A stretch of 64,000 bases of DNA from Hyphococcus flavus (GTDB lineage: Bacteria > Pseudomonadota > Alphaproteobacteria > Caulobacterales > Parvularculaceae): contig NZ_CP118166.1 in NCBI RefSeq assembly GCF_028748065.1, forward strand, positions 1,193,501-1,257,500, given 5' to 3'. A model generated the notes under the pieces. The model had not been told where the DNA came from. It worked only from the letters and a program-made list of their open reading frames with translations, and ran no database searches. Below are positions 27,605-37,352 of the stretch, in pieces. Every line of letters starts with the position of its first letter. Position 1 is the stretch's first letter. The translations under genes were made by a program, and so were the position numbers.

Positions 27605-30025
27605 TTAGGCGGCGTCATCACCCACCAGGATTTCGCGTTTCCCGGCGTGGTTTGCAGCCGAAATCACGCCTTCCTCTTCCATTCGCTCAATCAATGTGGC
27701 CGCGCGATTGTAGCCGATCTGGAGGCGCCGCTGCACATACGAAGTCGATGCCTTTCGGTCACGCAGCACCACAGCGACGGCTTTATCATAAAGCGCGTCA
27801 CCGGAATTGGTGTTGCCGCCGATGTCCAGACCGGGAATATCCGGCCCCTCTTCGTCGCGCATTTCCGTGACTTCTTGAACGTAGTCAGGCGCACCTTGTT
27901 TTTTCAGAAAGCTGACGATTTTTTCGACTTCATCATCAGAAACAAATGCGCCATGAACGCGTCGCAAACGCCCGCCGCCAGCCATATGCAGCATGTCGCC
28001 CTGACCGAGGAGCTGCTCGGCGCCCTGCTCGCCCAAGATTGTGCGAGAGTCGATTTTTGACGTGACCTGGAATGAAATTCGGGTCGGGAAGTTTGCCTTG
28101 ATCGTGCCGGTGATAACGTCAACTGACGGTCGTTGCGTCGCCATGATAAGGTGGATGCCGGCTGCGCGGGCCATCTGGGCAAGGCGCTGAACCATACCCT
28201 CGATATCCTTTCCCGCAACCATCATCAGATCGGCGACTTCGTCGATGACGACCACGATGAACGGCATGAAGTCGTATTCCAGTTCTTCTGTCTCGTAGAC
28301 GGGCTCGCCGGTTTCCTCGTCATAGCCGGTATGCACCGTGCGGGTCAGAACTTCACCGTTTTCATCGGCCTCCATAACGCGTGCGTTGAAGCCTTCAATA
28401 TTCCGCACGCCAACTTTAGACATTTTCCGGTAGCGCTCTTCCATTTCCCTGACGGTCCATTTCAGCGCTACGACCGCCTTGCGCGGATCGGTCACCACAG
28501 GAGAAAGAAGGTGAGGAATGCCTTCGTAAACAGAAAGCTCGAGCATTTTCGGATCAATAAGGATCAGTTTGCAGTGTTCCGGTGAAAGCCGATAAAGCAA
28601 CGACAGGATCATGGTGTTGATCCCAACTGATTTACCGGAGCCGGTCGTTCCGGCAATGAGCAGGTGGGGCATGCGCGCCAGATCAGCAAAAACAGGCTCC
28701 CCGCCGATTGATTTGCCAAGCGCCAAAGTCAGGTCGCCGCGTGAATTTTCATATTCGCCAGCCCCCAGCAATTCGCGCAGGAACACCATCTCGCGATCCT
28801 GGTTGGGCAGCTCGATCCCGATGACATTGCGGCCAGGCACGACGGCGACACGCGCGGCGACGGCGCTCATGGAGCGCGCGATATCATCGGCAAGACCGAT
28901 CACGCGCGATGATTTCACCCCGGCCGCGGGCTCAAGTTCATATAGCGTAACCACCGGACCGGGACGCACATTGATGATCTCGCCGCGCACGCCAAAATCA
29001 GCCAGCACGTTTTCAAGCATCCGGGCATTTTGTTCTAGCGCCTCATCGGAAATGACAGCCCGCCGGGCAGCATTGGGTTTCGAGAGGAGATTCAGCGGCG
29101 GTAGCTCATAATCATCGGCTGAAAAGACAGGCAGCACAGGCTGCGCTTCGCGCCGTTCCCGGCGACTTTCTTTCCGCTTTGCTTTTTTGCGAATGATATT
29201 GCGCTTGCGCGTAGGGGCTGCCAACACCGGCTCACCGTTGTCGTCGAGCGCTTGTTCATCGTCCTCGTCGTATTCTTCGTCATACTCGTATTCTTCATCG
29301 TCCGCCTCTTCAGCGGCGCTCTCACCACGAATACGGTCATAGAGGTTGAGGGCAAAGTCGTGAGTCACGTCCCACGCATCAACAATCGCCCACCATGCTT
29401 CGGCAAGGCGCTCACGCGTGAGGCCGCATAATATGCCGTAGGAAATAATGCCTGCGCCGGCAAATACTCCGGCTGCGGTGAGTTTCGCGATACCCACGCC
29501 CATAAATCCGAGAACGCCGGCCACAAGGCCCAGAAACAGGTCGCCGGCAAATCCGCCGACGCCGACGACAAAGGGCCAACCGGCAGGAGCCGCCCACGAA
29601 GAAAGCAAACCAGCCCCGGCAAAGATAGCGACAGGCAATGCCGCCGCCCGGCGCCAGAACGCGCTCGGGGTTTCATCTGGCGCGCCATTTAACAGGGCAA
29701 AGGCGCCCCAGATTGCAAGCGGCGCGATCAACAAGATGGACGCCCCGCCCAGAGTCTGCAGGAGCAGATCAGCGACCGCTGCGCCAAGACCGCCTGCGAT
29801 GTTTTGCACCGGCGCAGGCGTCGCTGTGTTGAGACTTGGGTCAGAAATCGTGAATGTCGCAAGCGCCGCCGCCAACCAGATCGAAAGCAGGATCATCGCC
29901 CCGCCGCCGGCCCGGATCAGGACATTTCTTATAAAAGCCTGCACGCGTTCAGCAAATTCCGAGAACGGGTCAGGCCGCCTCGACCGGGCGGAATTACGGG
30001 CAAAGGTACGTGTATGTCGCGGCAT
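27605..30025 (-). CDS. ftsK: DNA translocase FtsK
   Basis: The 806-residue protein couples chromosome segregation to division at the septum. It has four N-terminal membrane helices (about 35-190), a short acidic linker rich in Glu, Asp and Tyr (about 225-265), and the motor. Walker A is [13 protein letters not shown] near residue 460, followed by [21 protein letters not shown], the Walker [19 protein letters not shown], and [22 protein letters not shown]. The C-terminal gamma domain ([19 protein letters not shown]) recognises KOPS. The linker is much shorter than in E. coli FtsK, as usual in alphaproteobacteria. The gene stands alone on the minus strand. Confidence 0.97.
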   Translation of the reverse strand: MPRHTRTFARNSARSRRPDPFSEFAERVQAFIRNVLIRAGGGAMILLSIWLAAALATFTISDPSLNTATPAPVQNIAGGLGAAVADLLLQTLGGASILLIAPLAIWGAFALLNGAPDETPSAFWRRAAALPVAIFAGAGLLSSWAAPAGWPFVVGVGGFAGDLFLGLVAGVLGFMGVGIAKLTAAGVFAGAGIISYGILCGLTRERLAEAWWAIVDAWDVTHDFALNLYDRIRGESAAEEADDEEYEYDEEYDEDDEQALDDNGEPVLAAPTRKRNIIRKKAKRKESRRERREAQPVLPVFSADDYELPPLNLLSKPNAARRAVISDEALEQNARMLENVLADFGVRGEIINVRPGPVVTLYELEPAAGVKSSRVIGLADDIARSMSAVAARVAVVPGRNVIGIELPNQDREMVFLRELLGAGEYENSRGDLTLALGKSIGGEPVFADLARMPHLLIAGTTGSGKSVGINTMILSLLYRLSPEHCKLILIDPKMLELSVYEGIPHLLSPVVTDPRKAVVALKWTVREMEERYRKMSKVGVRNIEGFNARVMEADENGEVLTRTVHTGYDEETGEPVYETEELEYDFMPFIVVVIDEVADLMMVAGKDIEGMVQRLAQMARAAGIHLIMATQRPSVDVITGTIKANFPTRISFQVTSKIDSRTILGEQGAEQLLGQGDMLHMAGGGRLRRVHGAFVSDDEVEKIVSFLKKQGAPDYVQEVTEMRDEEGPDIPGLDIGGNTNSGDALYDKAVAVVLRDRKASTSYVQRRLQIGYNRAATLIERMEEEGVISAANHAGKREILVGDDAA

Positions 30026-30121
30026 AGCGAGGCAAGCGTTCTTGGTTGACGAATTTCCTTAACGCACCTTGCCACGGCTTAGATGAAAAAGGGTTAACGG
30101 AGATTAACGATTTTCAGAATC

Positions 30122-31366
30122 TTATTCAGCCTGTTCTTCAACCGGTACTGAGCGCACCCCGACCGTATATTTCAGCGCAACCCAAATGAGCATGCTCATA
30201 AAGAAAGAAAAACCCAGGATCGCGACAGTGCCGACAACCTGACCTGACAGCTTGCTGGCGCCGCTCGGCCAGAATGAAATGAAACATCCCCATGCGCCGC
30301 AAAAACAATGCGCCGGAATCGCAAAACCAGCATCATCAATGCGAAGCCGGTCAAGAAACGGCGGGGTAATCGTCACGATGAAGCCGCCGACTGCGCCGAT
30401 CATGGCCGCCTGCCACATGGCAGGCGCTAGCGGATCAGCCGCGATAGAAACAAGCCCGGCGATGGAGCCTGTCATCGCTGAAACAAGGCCGGTGCGCTTA
30501 TAAACAGTCTGTGTCAGGAACATTGCCGCGAGTGACCCCGCCGCCACCGCGGTCAATACATTGACGGCGATAGATGCGATAGAGACGGCAGACTCAACAG
30601 ATGAGAAAGATCCCTGTAGTCCGGCAATAACCACTATGAGCCCGATAATAGAAAGGGAAACGCCAAACGCAGAGAGCGGCAATGCTGTTGATGGCGCCTG
30701 ACGCGCAGGGCCGTGTGAATATCGTCCTTGCCGCGGACCAACCACCATCACGGCAGCCAACGCCGCGGCGCCGGCGGAGGCGTGTAATACTCCTGCGCCG
30801 CCAAGGTCGCGAAAATTCCATTCCGCGCCGAAATAACCGCCGCCCCATACCCATGATGCTACAATCGGATAAATAAGGCCGCACCAGATGGCCGCAAAAA
30901 ATAAAAACGGCCACAACCGCACACGCTCTGACAACGATGCGGAAACAATTGCCGCGCCTAATGCAGCAATCACCATCTGTGAAAACCAGAACGCGCCCGA
31001 TGCAACACCCGCGGATGAGGGGTCAACGTCATCGAGGGACCAGTTCTTGAACTCGCCTAGAAACCCGCCCGGCTCCACATCGTATAAAAGATGATAGCCC
31101 GTCGCCCAGAACATGAAAATCGCCACAGCCAGGAGACCTATTGTGCGCAGGCAGACGGCAGGCGCGTTTTGGGTACGCGCGAGACCGACATCCCGCAAAG
31201 CGAAACCGGCGAGCGTCAACAACCCCGCCAGCCCCGCGACAAGCATCAGGCCCGTATCAAGGAGAAAGCGCGTCACATCGCTTGCAGGGGACATGTCCTG
31301 TGCGCCTGCGGCAACTGGCGCTGCCGCGATCAACAGGGCTAAAGCGATCGTAGAGTGCAGGCGCAT
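30122..31366 (-). CDS. Amt-like ammonium transporter, divergent
   Basis: The 414-residue membrane protein has a signal peptide and about eleven helices of the Amt/MEP/Rh fold. The first pore histidine lies in DLGGAGVLHASAGAAALAA, equivalent to AmtB His168, and the second in DDAGFAIPAHCFCGAWGCF, equivalent to His318. Surrounding residues deviate: the usual GVHG(V/I)GG is IPAHCFCG, and the GYSLAFG-type segment is GYHLLYD. It is thus a divergent member, perhaps with altered selectivity or a sensory role. No glnK/PII gene is adjacent, unusual for amt genes. Start ATG at 31366 places a normal signal peptide. Confidence 0.82.
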   Translation of the reverse strand: MRLHSTIALALLIAAAPVAAGAQDMSPASDVTRFLLDTGLMLVAGLAGLLTLAGFALRDVGLARTQNAPAVCLRTIGLLAVAIFMFWATGYHLLYDVEPGGFLGEFKNWSLDDVDPSSAGVASGAFWFSQMVIAALGAAIVSASLSERVRLWPFLFFAAIWCGLIYPIVASWVWGGGYFGAEWNFRDLGGAGVLHASAGAAALAAVMVVGPRQGRYSHGPARQAPSTALPLSAFGVSLSIIGLIVVIAGLQGSFSSVESAVSIASIAVNVLTAVAAGSLAAMFLTQTVYKRTGLVSAMTGSIAGLVSIAADPLAPAMWQAAMIGAVGGFIVTITPPFLDRLRIDDAGFAIPAHCFCGAWGCFISFWPSGASKLSGQVVGTVAILGFSFFMSMLIWVALKYTVGVRSVPVEEQAE

Positions 31367-31520
31367 CGGCTAAGGATTCCCGTCGAATCTATTGATATTT
31401 CTCCTAATAGTGTTTCCCCAACAGTAAAAGCAGAATGAATTTTTGGGTAAACCGCGCGCCAAACGCCGCACTGGCGGAAGGCCGGTAGACGCCGGGGCCT
31501 TGAAGCGCGACACTCTGGTC

Positions 31521-32795
31521 ATGAACGAAACGCAGACATTCGACACAATCATCGTTGGCGGCGGGCTGGCCGGCGGGCTGGCCGCGCTTGCACTTGCCTC
31601 TCGCGGTTTCAACTGTGCAATTGTCGACGCGGGCGATCCGGCAACGGTGCGCAACGCCGCCTTTGACGGCCGGACCACCGCAATTTCCTATGCATCTGCG
31701 CGTGTCTTCAGACGGCTCGGGTTGTGGGACGCTGTCACGCCTAACGCCGAGCCGATACGGGATATTCTCGTCACCGACGGGCGTGCGAAGAGCCGTTTCG
31801 ATGAAGGCGCCGTTTCAACTTTTCACCTGCATTTCGACAGCCGCGAGCTCGGAGACGATACGCCGCTCGGCTGGATCGTCGAGAACAGGGTGCTGCGTAA
31901 TGTCCTGTTCGACGCCATTGAAAAAAATGCGCTGGTCACATTATTCGCGCCGGCAAAACGGGCGGGCGCCGCGTTTAACGCCGCCCATGCAATTATCAAT
32001 CTTGAAGGCGGCCAAGCTCTCAAGGCCGCATTGGTTGTCGCCGCTGACGGACGGTTTTCAGCCCTTCGCGCCGAAGCCAACATCAAGACCAACCAGTGGC
32101 GCTATCCACAAACGGGTATTGTAGCCACTGTCGCCCATGAACACGCTCATGAAGGCGTCGCGCAGGAGCTTTTCCTGCCTGCCGGGCCGTTCGCCATCCT
32201 GCCCATGACATCCGCCAGCAAAGGCGAACATCAGAAAAAGCACCGATCATCGCTTGTCTGGACGGAACATTCGGACGCAGCGCCCGCCTTTATGGCGCTT
32301 GATGACGATAAGTTCCGCATAGAAATTGAAAATCGGTTTGGGCCATATCTCGGCGCTGTCGAACCGGCTGGTCCGCGCTGGTCATACCCGCTCGCTTTTA
32401 CGCTGGCTCAAAGCTATATCGCGCCGCGCCTTGCGCTCATCGGCGACGCCGCGCACGCTATTCACCCGATTGCGGGCCAGGGTTATAATCTCGGCATCAA
32501 AGACGTTGCGGCGTTGACAGACGTGCTCTCAGAAGCGCGCGACGTAGGACTCGAAATCGGGCATCTGTCAGTTCTGCAGAATTACCAGCGCTGGCGGCGG
32601 TTTGATTCAGCGTCGCTGGCTCTTGGCACCGACCTTCTCAACCGATTGTTCTCTAATGATATCGCACCACTTCGTTTTGCCCGTGATATCGGCATGGGCG
32701 CGGTCGGCAGGGTTGCGCCTTTGCGAAAATTTTTCATGCGCCAGGCTGGCGCCGATCTCGGCGCCTTGCCAAGCCTCATGGCGCGGGAGCTTTAA
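31521..32795 (+). CDS. UbiH/UbiF-family FAD-dependent hydroxylase
   Basis: The product of about 424 residues belongs to the ubiquinone hydroxylase family of flavin monooxygenases. The N-terminal dinucleotide fold is TIIVGGGLAGGLAALALASRG, the family motif is FDGRTTAISYASARVFRRLGLW, and the FAD/substrate motif is ALIGDAAHAIHPIAGQGYNLGIKD near residue 310. I chose the ATG at 31521; upstream in-frame codons are Arg-rich and not conserved-looking. It acts at the inner membrane in aerobic ubiquinone synthesis. Which ring position it hydroxylates cannot be told. It is convergent with the Tat-exported epimerase gene, their stops overlapping by four bases. Confidence 0.9.
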   Translation: MNETQTFDTIIVGGGLAGGLAALALASRGFNCAIVDAGDPATVRNAAFDGRTTAISYASARVFRRLGLWDAVTPNAEPIRDILVTDGRAKSRFDEGAVSTFHLHFDSRELGDDTPLGWIVENRVLRNVLFDAIEKNALVTLFAPAKRAGAAFNAAHAIINLEGGQALKAALVVAADGRFSALRAEANIKTNQWRYPQTGIVATVAHEHAHEGVAQELFLPAGPFAILPMTSASKGEHQKKHRSSLVWTEHSDAAPAFMALDDDKFRIEIENRFGPYLGAVEPAGPRWSYPLAFTLAQSYIAPRLALIGDAAHAIHPIAGQGYNLGIKDVAALTDVLSEARDVGLEIGHLSVLQNYQRWRRFDSASLALGTDLLNRLFSNDIAPLRFARDIGMGAVGRVAPLRKFFMRQAGADLGALPSLMAREL

Positions 32796-33892
32796 CGCGA
32801 CGCCCAAGCAGACAACACAGCTTCTTCTTTTTCCCTTGAGATGCCGAAACCACCCCGTGGGAATGAAACATCCTTGAAAAAGTACGATTCCGTCCAACGG
32901 TAAGCATCACGCGCAGTTTCCGCGACTGACCTGAAAGTCATACCGTCTCGCAAGCCTTTTGCGGAACTGATTTGATAAAACCCTTCATCTTCATCCAGCG
33001 GCGCCCAAAGCGGCATGCGATCGAAGGATCTGACCGAATGTTCATAGCGGAGAAAATCCGCATCCACCCAGGTTAAGTTTGCGTTGCTCCCTAGTGCTTT
33101 ACGCGTGTCTTCTAGAAATGTCTTTAGCATCATGGGCGGCGGCGGGCCGGTCATATTATAGGCCCCTAGGCGCTGATGCTCCACACAATCGACCGTCCAA
33201 ACGGCCACGTCGCGTACATCCGTATACTGTACATAATCACCTCCTGTGCCGGGAGCGAGAACCTCTTCATATCTTGCAAAACGGTTCAGCCAGTAATGAT
33301 ACGCCCAGCCGTCATCCATCGGACCCAATATGGCGTGACAGCGCGCTGAACCGGAACGGTCTGGCAAATAAGAAAAGAGGAATTCTTCAGCACGCGCCTT
33401 TTCTCCGCCATAATAATGGCCGGGTTCGTCAGTGCGTATTCTGGCGCCCTCCGTTAGGCCGGGAGTTCTGAAATCCGCATAAACAGCAATACTGGAGACG
33501 AAGTAGTAATATCCCACACTTTCAGAGAGCATCCGTGCTGTACTCATGACCTTGTCCGTATGTTCCGGCCACACATCAATCACCGCATCCCACTTCCGCT
33601 CGCCCGCAAGAGCGGACAGGTCTTCGCTGTCAGGAGACCTGTCTCCGCGCAGCTTTTCTACATCCGGAAACAGGTAAGGCCGCGTGACGCCGCGGTTGAA
33701 CAGCGTGACCTTGTGTCCGCGGGCCAACAATCTTTGCACAATAGCGGGCCCGACAAAATTCGTGCCGCCCAGAACAAGAACCTTCAAAGGTTTCGCCGCT
33801 TTGGCAACACCCTCCAAGGCTAAGGCGCGCGCTGCGGACATCGCCATCGCGCCAGCAGCTGAGGATAGAAGAGTGCGTCGGTGAAATCGCAT
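32792..33892 (-). CDS. Tat-exported NAD-dependent epimerase/dehydratase family protein
   Basis: The 366-residue protein begins with a twin-arginine signal (HRRTLLSSAAGAMAMSAA, Arg5-Arg6) followed by a Rossmann-fold extended SDR domain. The cofactor loop is VLVLGGTNFVGPAIVQRLL, a serine-rich strand is FVSSIAVYADF, and the catalytic Tyr-Lys pair is probably YYGGEKARAEEF. A Tat signal on an SDR implies folding with its cofactor in the cytoplasm before export, as in glucose-fructose oxidoreductase. Related chloroplast RNA-binding/isoflavone reductase-like SDRs are known. The substrate is unknown. The stop overlaps that of ubiH convergently. Confidence 0.82.
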   Translation of the reverse strand: MRFHRRTLLSSAAGAMAMSAARALALEGVAKAAKPLKVLVLGGTNFVGPAIVQRLLARGHKVTLFNRGVTRPYLFPDVEKLRGDRSPDSEDLSALAGERKWDAVIDVWPEHTDKVMSTARMLSESVGYYYFVSSIAVYADFRTPGLTEGARIRTDEPGHYYGGEKARAEEFLFSYLPDRSGSARCHAILGPMDDGWAYHYWLNRFARYEEVLAPGTGGDYVQYTDVRDVAVWTVDCVEHQRLGAYNMTGPPPPMMLKTFLEDTRKALGSNANLTWVDADFLRYEHSVRSFDRMPLWAPLDEDEGFYQISSAKGLRDGMTFRSVAETARDAYRWTESYFFKDVSFPRGGFGISREKEEAVLSAWASR

Positions 33893-34020
33893 GATGTTGC
33901 CTTCGTTATAAAGCCAAACATATTATTACGATTAGCATGTTTTGCAAGGACCGTCAGAACAATGCGTGCGACGCAAGCCTGCCCTCAAAATACAATAGTC
34001 ATTCTTTTGTACGGAGCCGA

Positions 34021-34551
34021 TCAGCCTCTTATCAGAAGCTCTCCTTTACGCGCCTCAACGCTTTCGAGGCGTGAGAGAAAACTCATCCCCAGCAAATTTA
34101 TTTTGAGTTGGTCGTCCTGAAGGATAAAGGCCTTGACGCCCTCAATACGAATACCCTCGATCTCCATCTCATCAATGGTGACGAACGCTGCCTTCGTTTC
34201 GCCGTTCGCCGTATAAACAGGATAAGTATAGTCCGTCCACGATGTATATATGCCCGCCTCGCGCGCATCAGAGTCACGCAATGCAACATAGGCGGCGCCG
34301 GTATCCACAAGGAATCTCGCCGGACTGCGATTAACATCGGCCTTGACATAAAACTGATGATCGGGGGCGGCAGTAATGCGGATGACGTCGTCCCAACCTG
34401 GCGCCAGGGAAGCGAGCTGGGCTTCCGGCTGCGTCGCGGCTACCGGTTCCGCTTTTGCTTCCATCACTGGCGCAGAGCGCGCATCAAACAAACGCACGCC
34501 CACGACAGACGCGGCGACAATGCCCGCAGCAGCGATAATCTCCGTACGCAT
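34021..34551 (-). CDS. Retropepsin-like aspartic protease family protein
   Basis: The 176-residue protein has an N-terminal hydrophobic anchor (IIAAAGIVAASVVGV), an Ala/Glu/Pro-rich linker, and a single retropepsin-like domain. The catalytic motif is FLVDTGAAYVAL with Asp83, followed by the flap region and the second conserved NLLGMSFLSRLES segment. This is the layout of the bacterial clan AA family (TIGR02281/RC1339-like), which must dimerise to build an active site. It is anchored in the inner membrane facing the periplasm. It lies upstream of nothing obviously related; dapB is 87 bases away on the same strand. Confidence 0.9.
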   Translation of the reverse strand: MRTEIIAAAGIVAASVVGVRLFDARSAPVMEAKAEPVAATQPEAQLASLAPGWDDVIRITAAPDHQFYVKADVNRSPARFLVDTGAAYVALRDSDAREAGIYTSWTDYTYPVYTANGETKAAFVTIDEMEIEGIRIEGVKAFILQDDQLKINLLGMSFLSRLESVEARKGELLIRG

Positions 34552-34638
34552 GACGGCCCCTTGAACTTCAAGGCCATACTTTGTCAGAACCCGGTTTCAG
34601 GAACCTCTGCCAAGTCGTTCGAATTTTTCACTTTTCGA

Positions 34639-35442
34639 TTAACCAAGACCAAGTACGTCGCGCATGGAATAAAGCCCCGGCGGCTTGCCGACCGCCCAGC
34701 GCGCCGCCGCGACGGCGCCCTTGGCGAAGAGGCCGCGATCAATCGCCGAATGGGAAAGGGTGATAACCTCCTGCATCCCGGCGAAGGAGACTTCATGCAC
34801 GCCGACGATGCCGCCTCCTCGGGAAACTGAAAAGCCGATATCTCCGGTTTTGCGGGCCCCGGAACGGTCGACAGGTGCCTGGCGATCCGCAAGTTCGACG
34901 CCGCGCCCCCGCGCCGCCGCGTGGCCTAACATCTGCGCCGTTCCTGAGGGTGCATCGACCTTTGCCCTATGGTGGGCCTCGAAAATTTCGATATCGAAAC
35001 TTTCATCCAGCGCCTTCGCCGCCTGTTCAACAAGCGCCGTCAGGACGTTAACCCCGACGCTCATATTGCCGGATTTGACGATGGGAACGGATTTCGCCGC
35101 CTCGGCAATCGTCGCCTCGTCATCGCTCGCAAGCCCGGTCGTGCCAATCACATGAGCGACGCCTTTCGCCGCCGCCGCTTTTGCATTCTCGGCAGAGACT
35201 TTCGGCGTGGTAAAATCAATCAGCACGCCAGCACGGGAAAGCCCGTTGTCGGCGGCGTCTTCAACTGCAAGACCGATAGCGTCGAGGCCGGCGAGAACGC
35301 CGATATCCTTGCCGATATCCGGCCCGCCCGGGCGCTCAAACCCGCCGGCAAGACTGGCGCCCGGCGTTCTTAAAATCTCGGCGACGATCGCCTTGCCCAT
35401 GCGCCCGCCGGCGCCGGCCACAAGAATGGATGAATTAGGCAT
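34639..35442 (-). CDS. dapB: 4-hydroxy-tetrahydrodipicolinate reductase
   Basis: The 267-residue enzyme reduces HTPA to tetrahydrodipicolinate in lysine and meso-diaminopimelate synthesis, feeding peptidoglycan. Visible motifs are the NAD(P) loop SILVAGAGGRMGKAIV, the VLIDFTTPKVSAENAKAA segment, the SGNMSVGVNVL strand, and the active-site signature EAHHRAKVDAPSGTA with the catalytic histidines and lysine. The late IGFSVSRGGGIVGVHEVSF motif is also normal. Length and start fit the family. Confidence 0.97.
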   Translation of the reverse strand: MPNSSILVAGAGGRMGKAIVAEILRTPGASLAGGFERPGGPDIGKDIGVLAGLDAIGLAVEDAADNGLSRAGVLIDFTTPKVSAENAKAAAAKGVAHVIGTTGLASDDEATIAEAAKSVPIVKSGNMSVGVNVLTALVEQAAKALDESFDIEIFEAHHRAKVDAPSGTAQMLGHAAARGRGVELADRQAPVDRSGARKTGDIGFSVSRGGGIVGVHEVSFAGMQEVITLSHSAIDRGLFAKGAVAAARWAVGKPPGLYSMRDVLGLG

Positions 35443-35466
35443 GGCGATGCTCCTTTACGCAGCCGA

Positions 35467-35814
35467 TTATGACCCGCGCGGGAAAGGCGTTCCATATCGA
35501 TGCGCAAAGTATTTCGCAATGTCGCGGGCGTTATCAAGAAAGCGGTAGCCGTTTACTTCACCGATCATCGCGTGCGGCCCGGCGTCAACGCCTTTTGCGA
35601 GAACCAGCGTCGGGCAATTCTGGTTTTCGTCGCCGAGCATGGCGACAATATCGCCGCGCGGTTTTTCAATCGGCTGGTAGCGAATGTCGAGCGCTTCTTT
35701 AATTGCCGGGAAATAACTCAGTACACCCCATATTTCCGCACATTCGGGACAAAACTCGCGCCGCTTGTTATCTTCGAACCCCGGCGGCAGCAAAAAGAGA
35801 ATATCGCGTTCCAT
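35467..35814 (-). CDS. DUF3088 family thioredoxin-like protein
   Basis: The 115-residue protein has the DUF3088 pattern: an N-terminal DILFLLPPGFED strand, a CPEC pair in REFCPECAEIWGVL, the IRYQPIEKPRGDIVAMLGDENQNCPTLVLA core, and a C-terminal RFLDNARDIAKYFAHRYG helix. It probably adopts a thioredoxin-like fold; the CxxC could be redox-active but this is untested. It lies 24 bases upstream of dapB on the same strand and is likely cotranscribed with it. Confidence 0.85.
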   Translation of the reverse strand: MERDILFLLPPGFEDNKRREFCPECAEIWGVLSYFPAIKEALDIRYQPIEKPRGDIVAMLGDENQNCPTLVLAKGVDAGPHAMIGEVNGYRFLDNARDIAKYFAHRYGTPFPRGS

Positions 35815-35894
35815 GCCGCCTCATAGCATCAGTGAGGACGCGCCCAAAACCTTTTTGTTGCGCATGATCGAAAGCCGCCTATGGTCCGCGCCTT

Positions 35895-37178
35895 ATGGCG
35901 CGGGTTCCTTCTTTAAAAATTTTTCGTCATCAGGCGTATCGGTATTACTGGATCGCGCGGCAGCTCATCTCCGCCGGGCGGCAGATGGTGGCTGTCGCCA
36001 TCGGCTGGCAGATTTACGATCTCGCGCGCGAAACTCGCAGCGTTGAAGAGTCGGCTTTCCTGTTGGGTCTCGTGGGTCTGACGCAATTCCTGCCGGTGCT
36101 GATGCTTTCCCTGGTCGCAGGCCAGGCGGCGGACCGCATCGACCGCAAACTCATTCTGGTGGCGAGCAATATTGTGCGCATCGCCGTCATCGGCGGGCTC
36201 TTCGCTGCGAGTTACCTGCCAGCATCGCTGGCGATCCCCGCCATTTTCGTTGCAGCGGCGATCATGGGCGGGGTCAACGCCTTCACCCCGCCGGCGTCGA
36301 CCGCGCTTTATCCGCAACTGGTGCCGCGAGATGAATTGCCCCTCGCCATCGCCTGGAACTCCCTCGGGTTTCAGGGCGCGGCGATATTGGGTCCGGCCAT
36401 TGGCGGTTTTCTTTATATCGGCGGGCCGCAACTGGTTTACGCCGTTGCGGGCGCTATCGTTGTTGTCGCGGTGCTGTCATTTCTTGCCGCGAAAACCCCG
36501 GCGCATGAGCCGGTGAAAAACGCGCGCGGCCTGAAGATGATTTTCGAAGGGCTGCGATATGTGCGCGATAACAAGATTGTTCTTGGCGCGATTTCACTCG
36601 ATCTTGTTGTCGTTTTCTTCGGCGGCGTCACCGCGCTGTTGCCCGTCTTTGCGCGGGACGTGTTGCATGTGGGCGCCGAAGGGCTGGGACTGTTGCGCGC
36701 GGCGCCGGCGTTTGGCGCAGGGATTGTGGCCGCGTGGATGGCGGTGAACCCGCTGTCGCACAGGGTCGGATTATGGATGCTTGCCGCCATAGCCGTTTAT
36801 GGCGCCGCGATGTTGGGCTTTGCGGTCTCTACCTTGTTCTGGCTTTCCATGGCGATGCTGGCGCTGACCGGTGCGGCGGATATGATTTCCATGTATATCC
36901 GTATGTCGCTGATACAGCTTGCGACGCCCGACGGCATGCGCGGACGGGTATCGTCCGTATCCTATATATTCATTTCCGCCTCGAACGAGCTTGGCGAATT
37001 TGAAAGCGGCGTCGCCGCGAGGTTTTTGGGGCCTGTAGGCGCTGTATTGCTGGGCGGCGCGGTCGCCATCGCCTCAGCCCTCGCATGGGTCAAGCTGTTT
37101 CCGTCACTGGCGACGGCGGACAAGTTTGAGGATGAGGCGGCAGTAGAGAAGGCGCAGGCGCCAAAGTATTTGGAATAG
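35895..37178 (+). CDS. MFS transporter, EntS/MFS_3-like
   Basis: The 427-residue protein has about twelve membrane helices and resembles the MFS_3/EntS group of exporters. It opens with FRHQAYRYYWIARQLISAGRQ, has the loop-2/3 motif GQAADRIDRKLILVASN, the mid-region GFQGAAILGPAIGGFLYIGG, and the C-terminal TPDGMRGRVSSVSYIFISASNELGEF motif. Such proteins export siderophores, drugs or related small molecules; the cargo here is unknown. It is divergent from the dapB-DUF3088 pair. Confidence 0.88.
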   Translation: MARVPSLKIFRHQAYRYYWIARQLISAGRQMVAVAIGWQIYDLARETRSVEESAFLLGLVGLTQFLPVLMLSLVAGQAADRIDRKLILVASNIVRIAVIGGLFAASYLPASLAIPAIFVAAAIMGGVNAFTPPASTALYPQLVPRDELPLAIAWNSLGFQGAAILGPAIGGFLYIGGPQLVYAVAGAIVVVAVLSFLAAKTPAHEPVKNARGLKMIFEGLRYVRDNKIVLGAISLDLVVVFFGGVTALLPVFARDVLHVGAEGLGLLRAAPAFGAGIVAAWMAVNPLSHRVGLWMLAAIAVYGAAMLGFAVSTLFWLSMAMLALTGAADMISMYIRMSLIQLATPDGMRGRVSSVSYIFISASNELGEFESGVAARFLGPVGAVLLGGAVAIASALAWVKLFPSLATADKFEDEAAVEKAQAPKYLE

Positions 37179-37352
37179 TCAAAATACTCAGAAAAATTAC
37201 TGCGCCCATAAGAGCAAGAGACATTGAAGCCGAAAGGAGATCGCTGATTGATGTTGCGCCATTCACAATCGTAGAAGTAATCTTCGAATGCCTACTCACT
37301 TCTGGCCTCACATATAAGATTTATGTTAATGAGTGGTGGGGGTTTTATAGAA

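Noticed and set aside
30100-30115. TTAA-N6-TTAA near the ftsK-amt interval
   Set aside because: The spacer is six, not seven, bases, so it does not meet the CtrA consensus.
34108-34830. Long plus-strand open frame over the retropepsin gene and dapB
   Set aside because: It is a shadow of two recognisable genes on the other strand, with no signature of its own.
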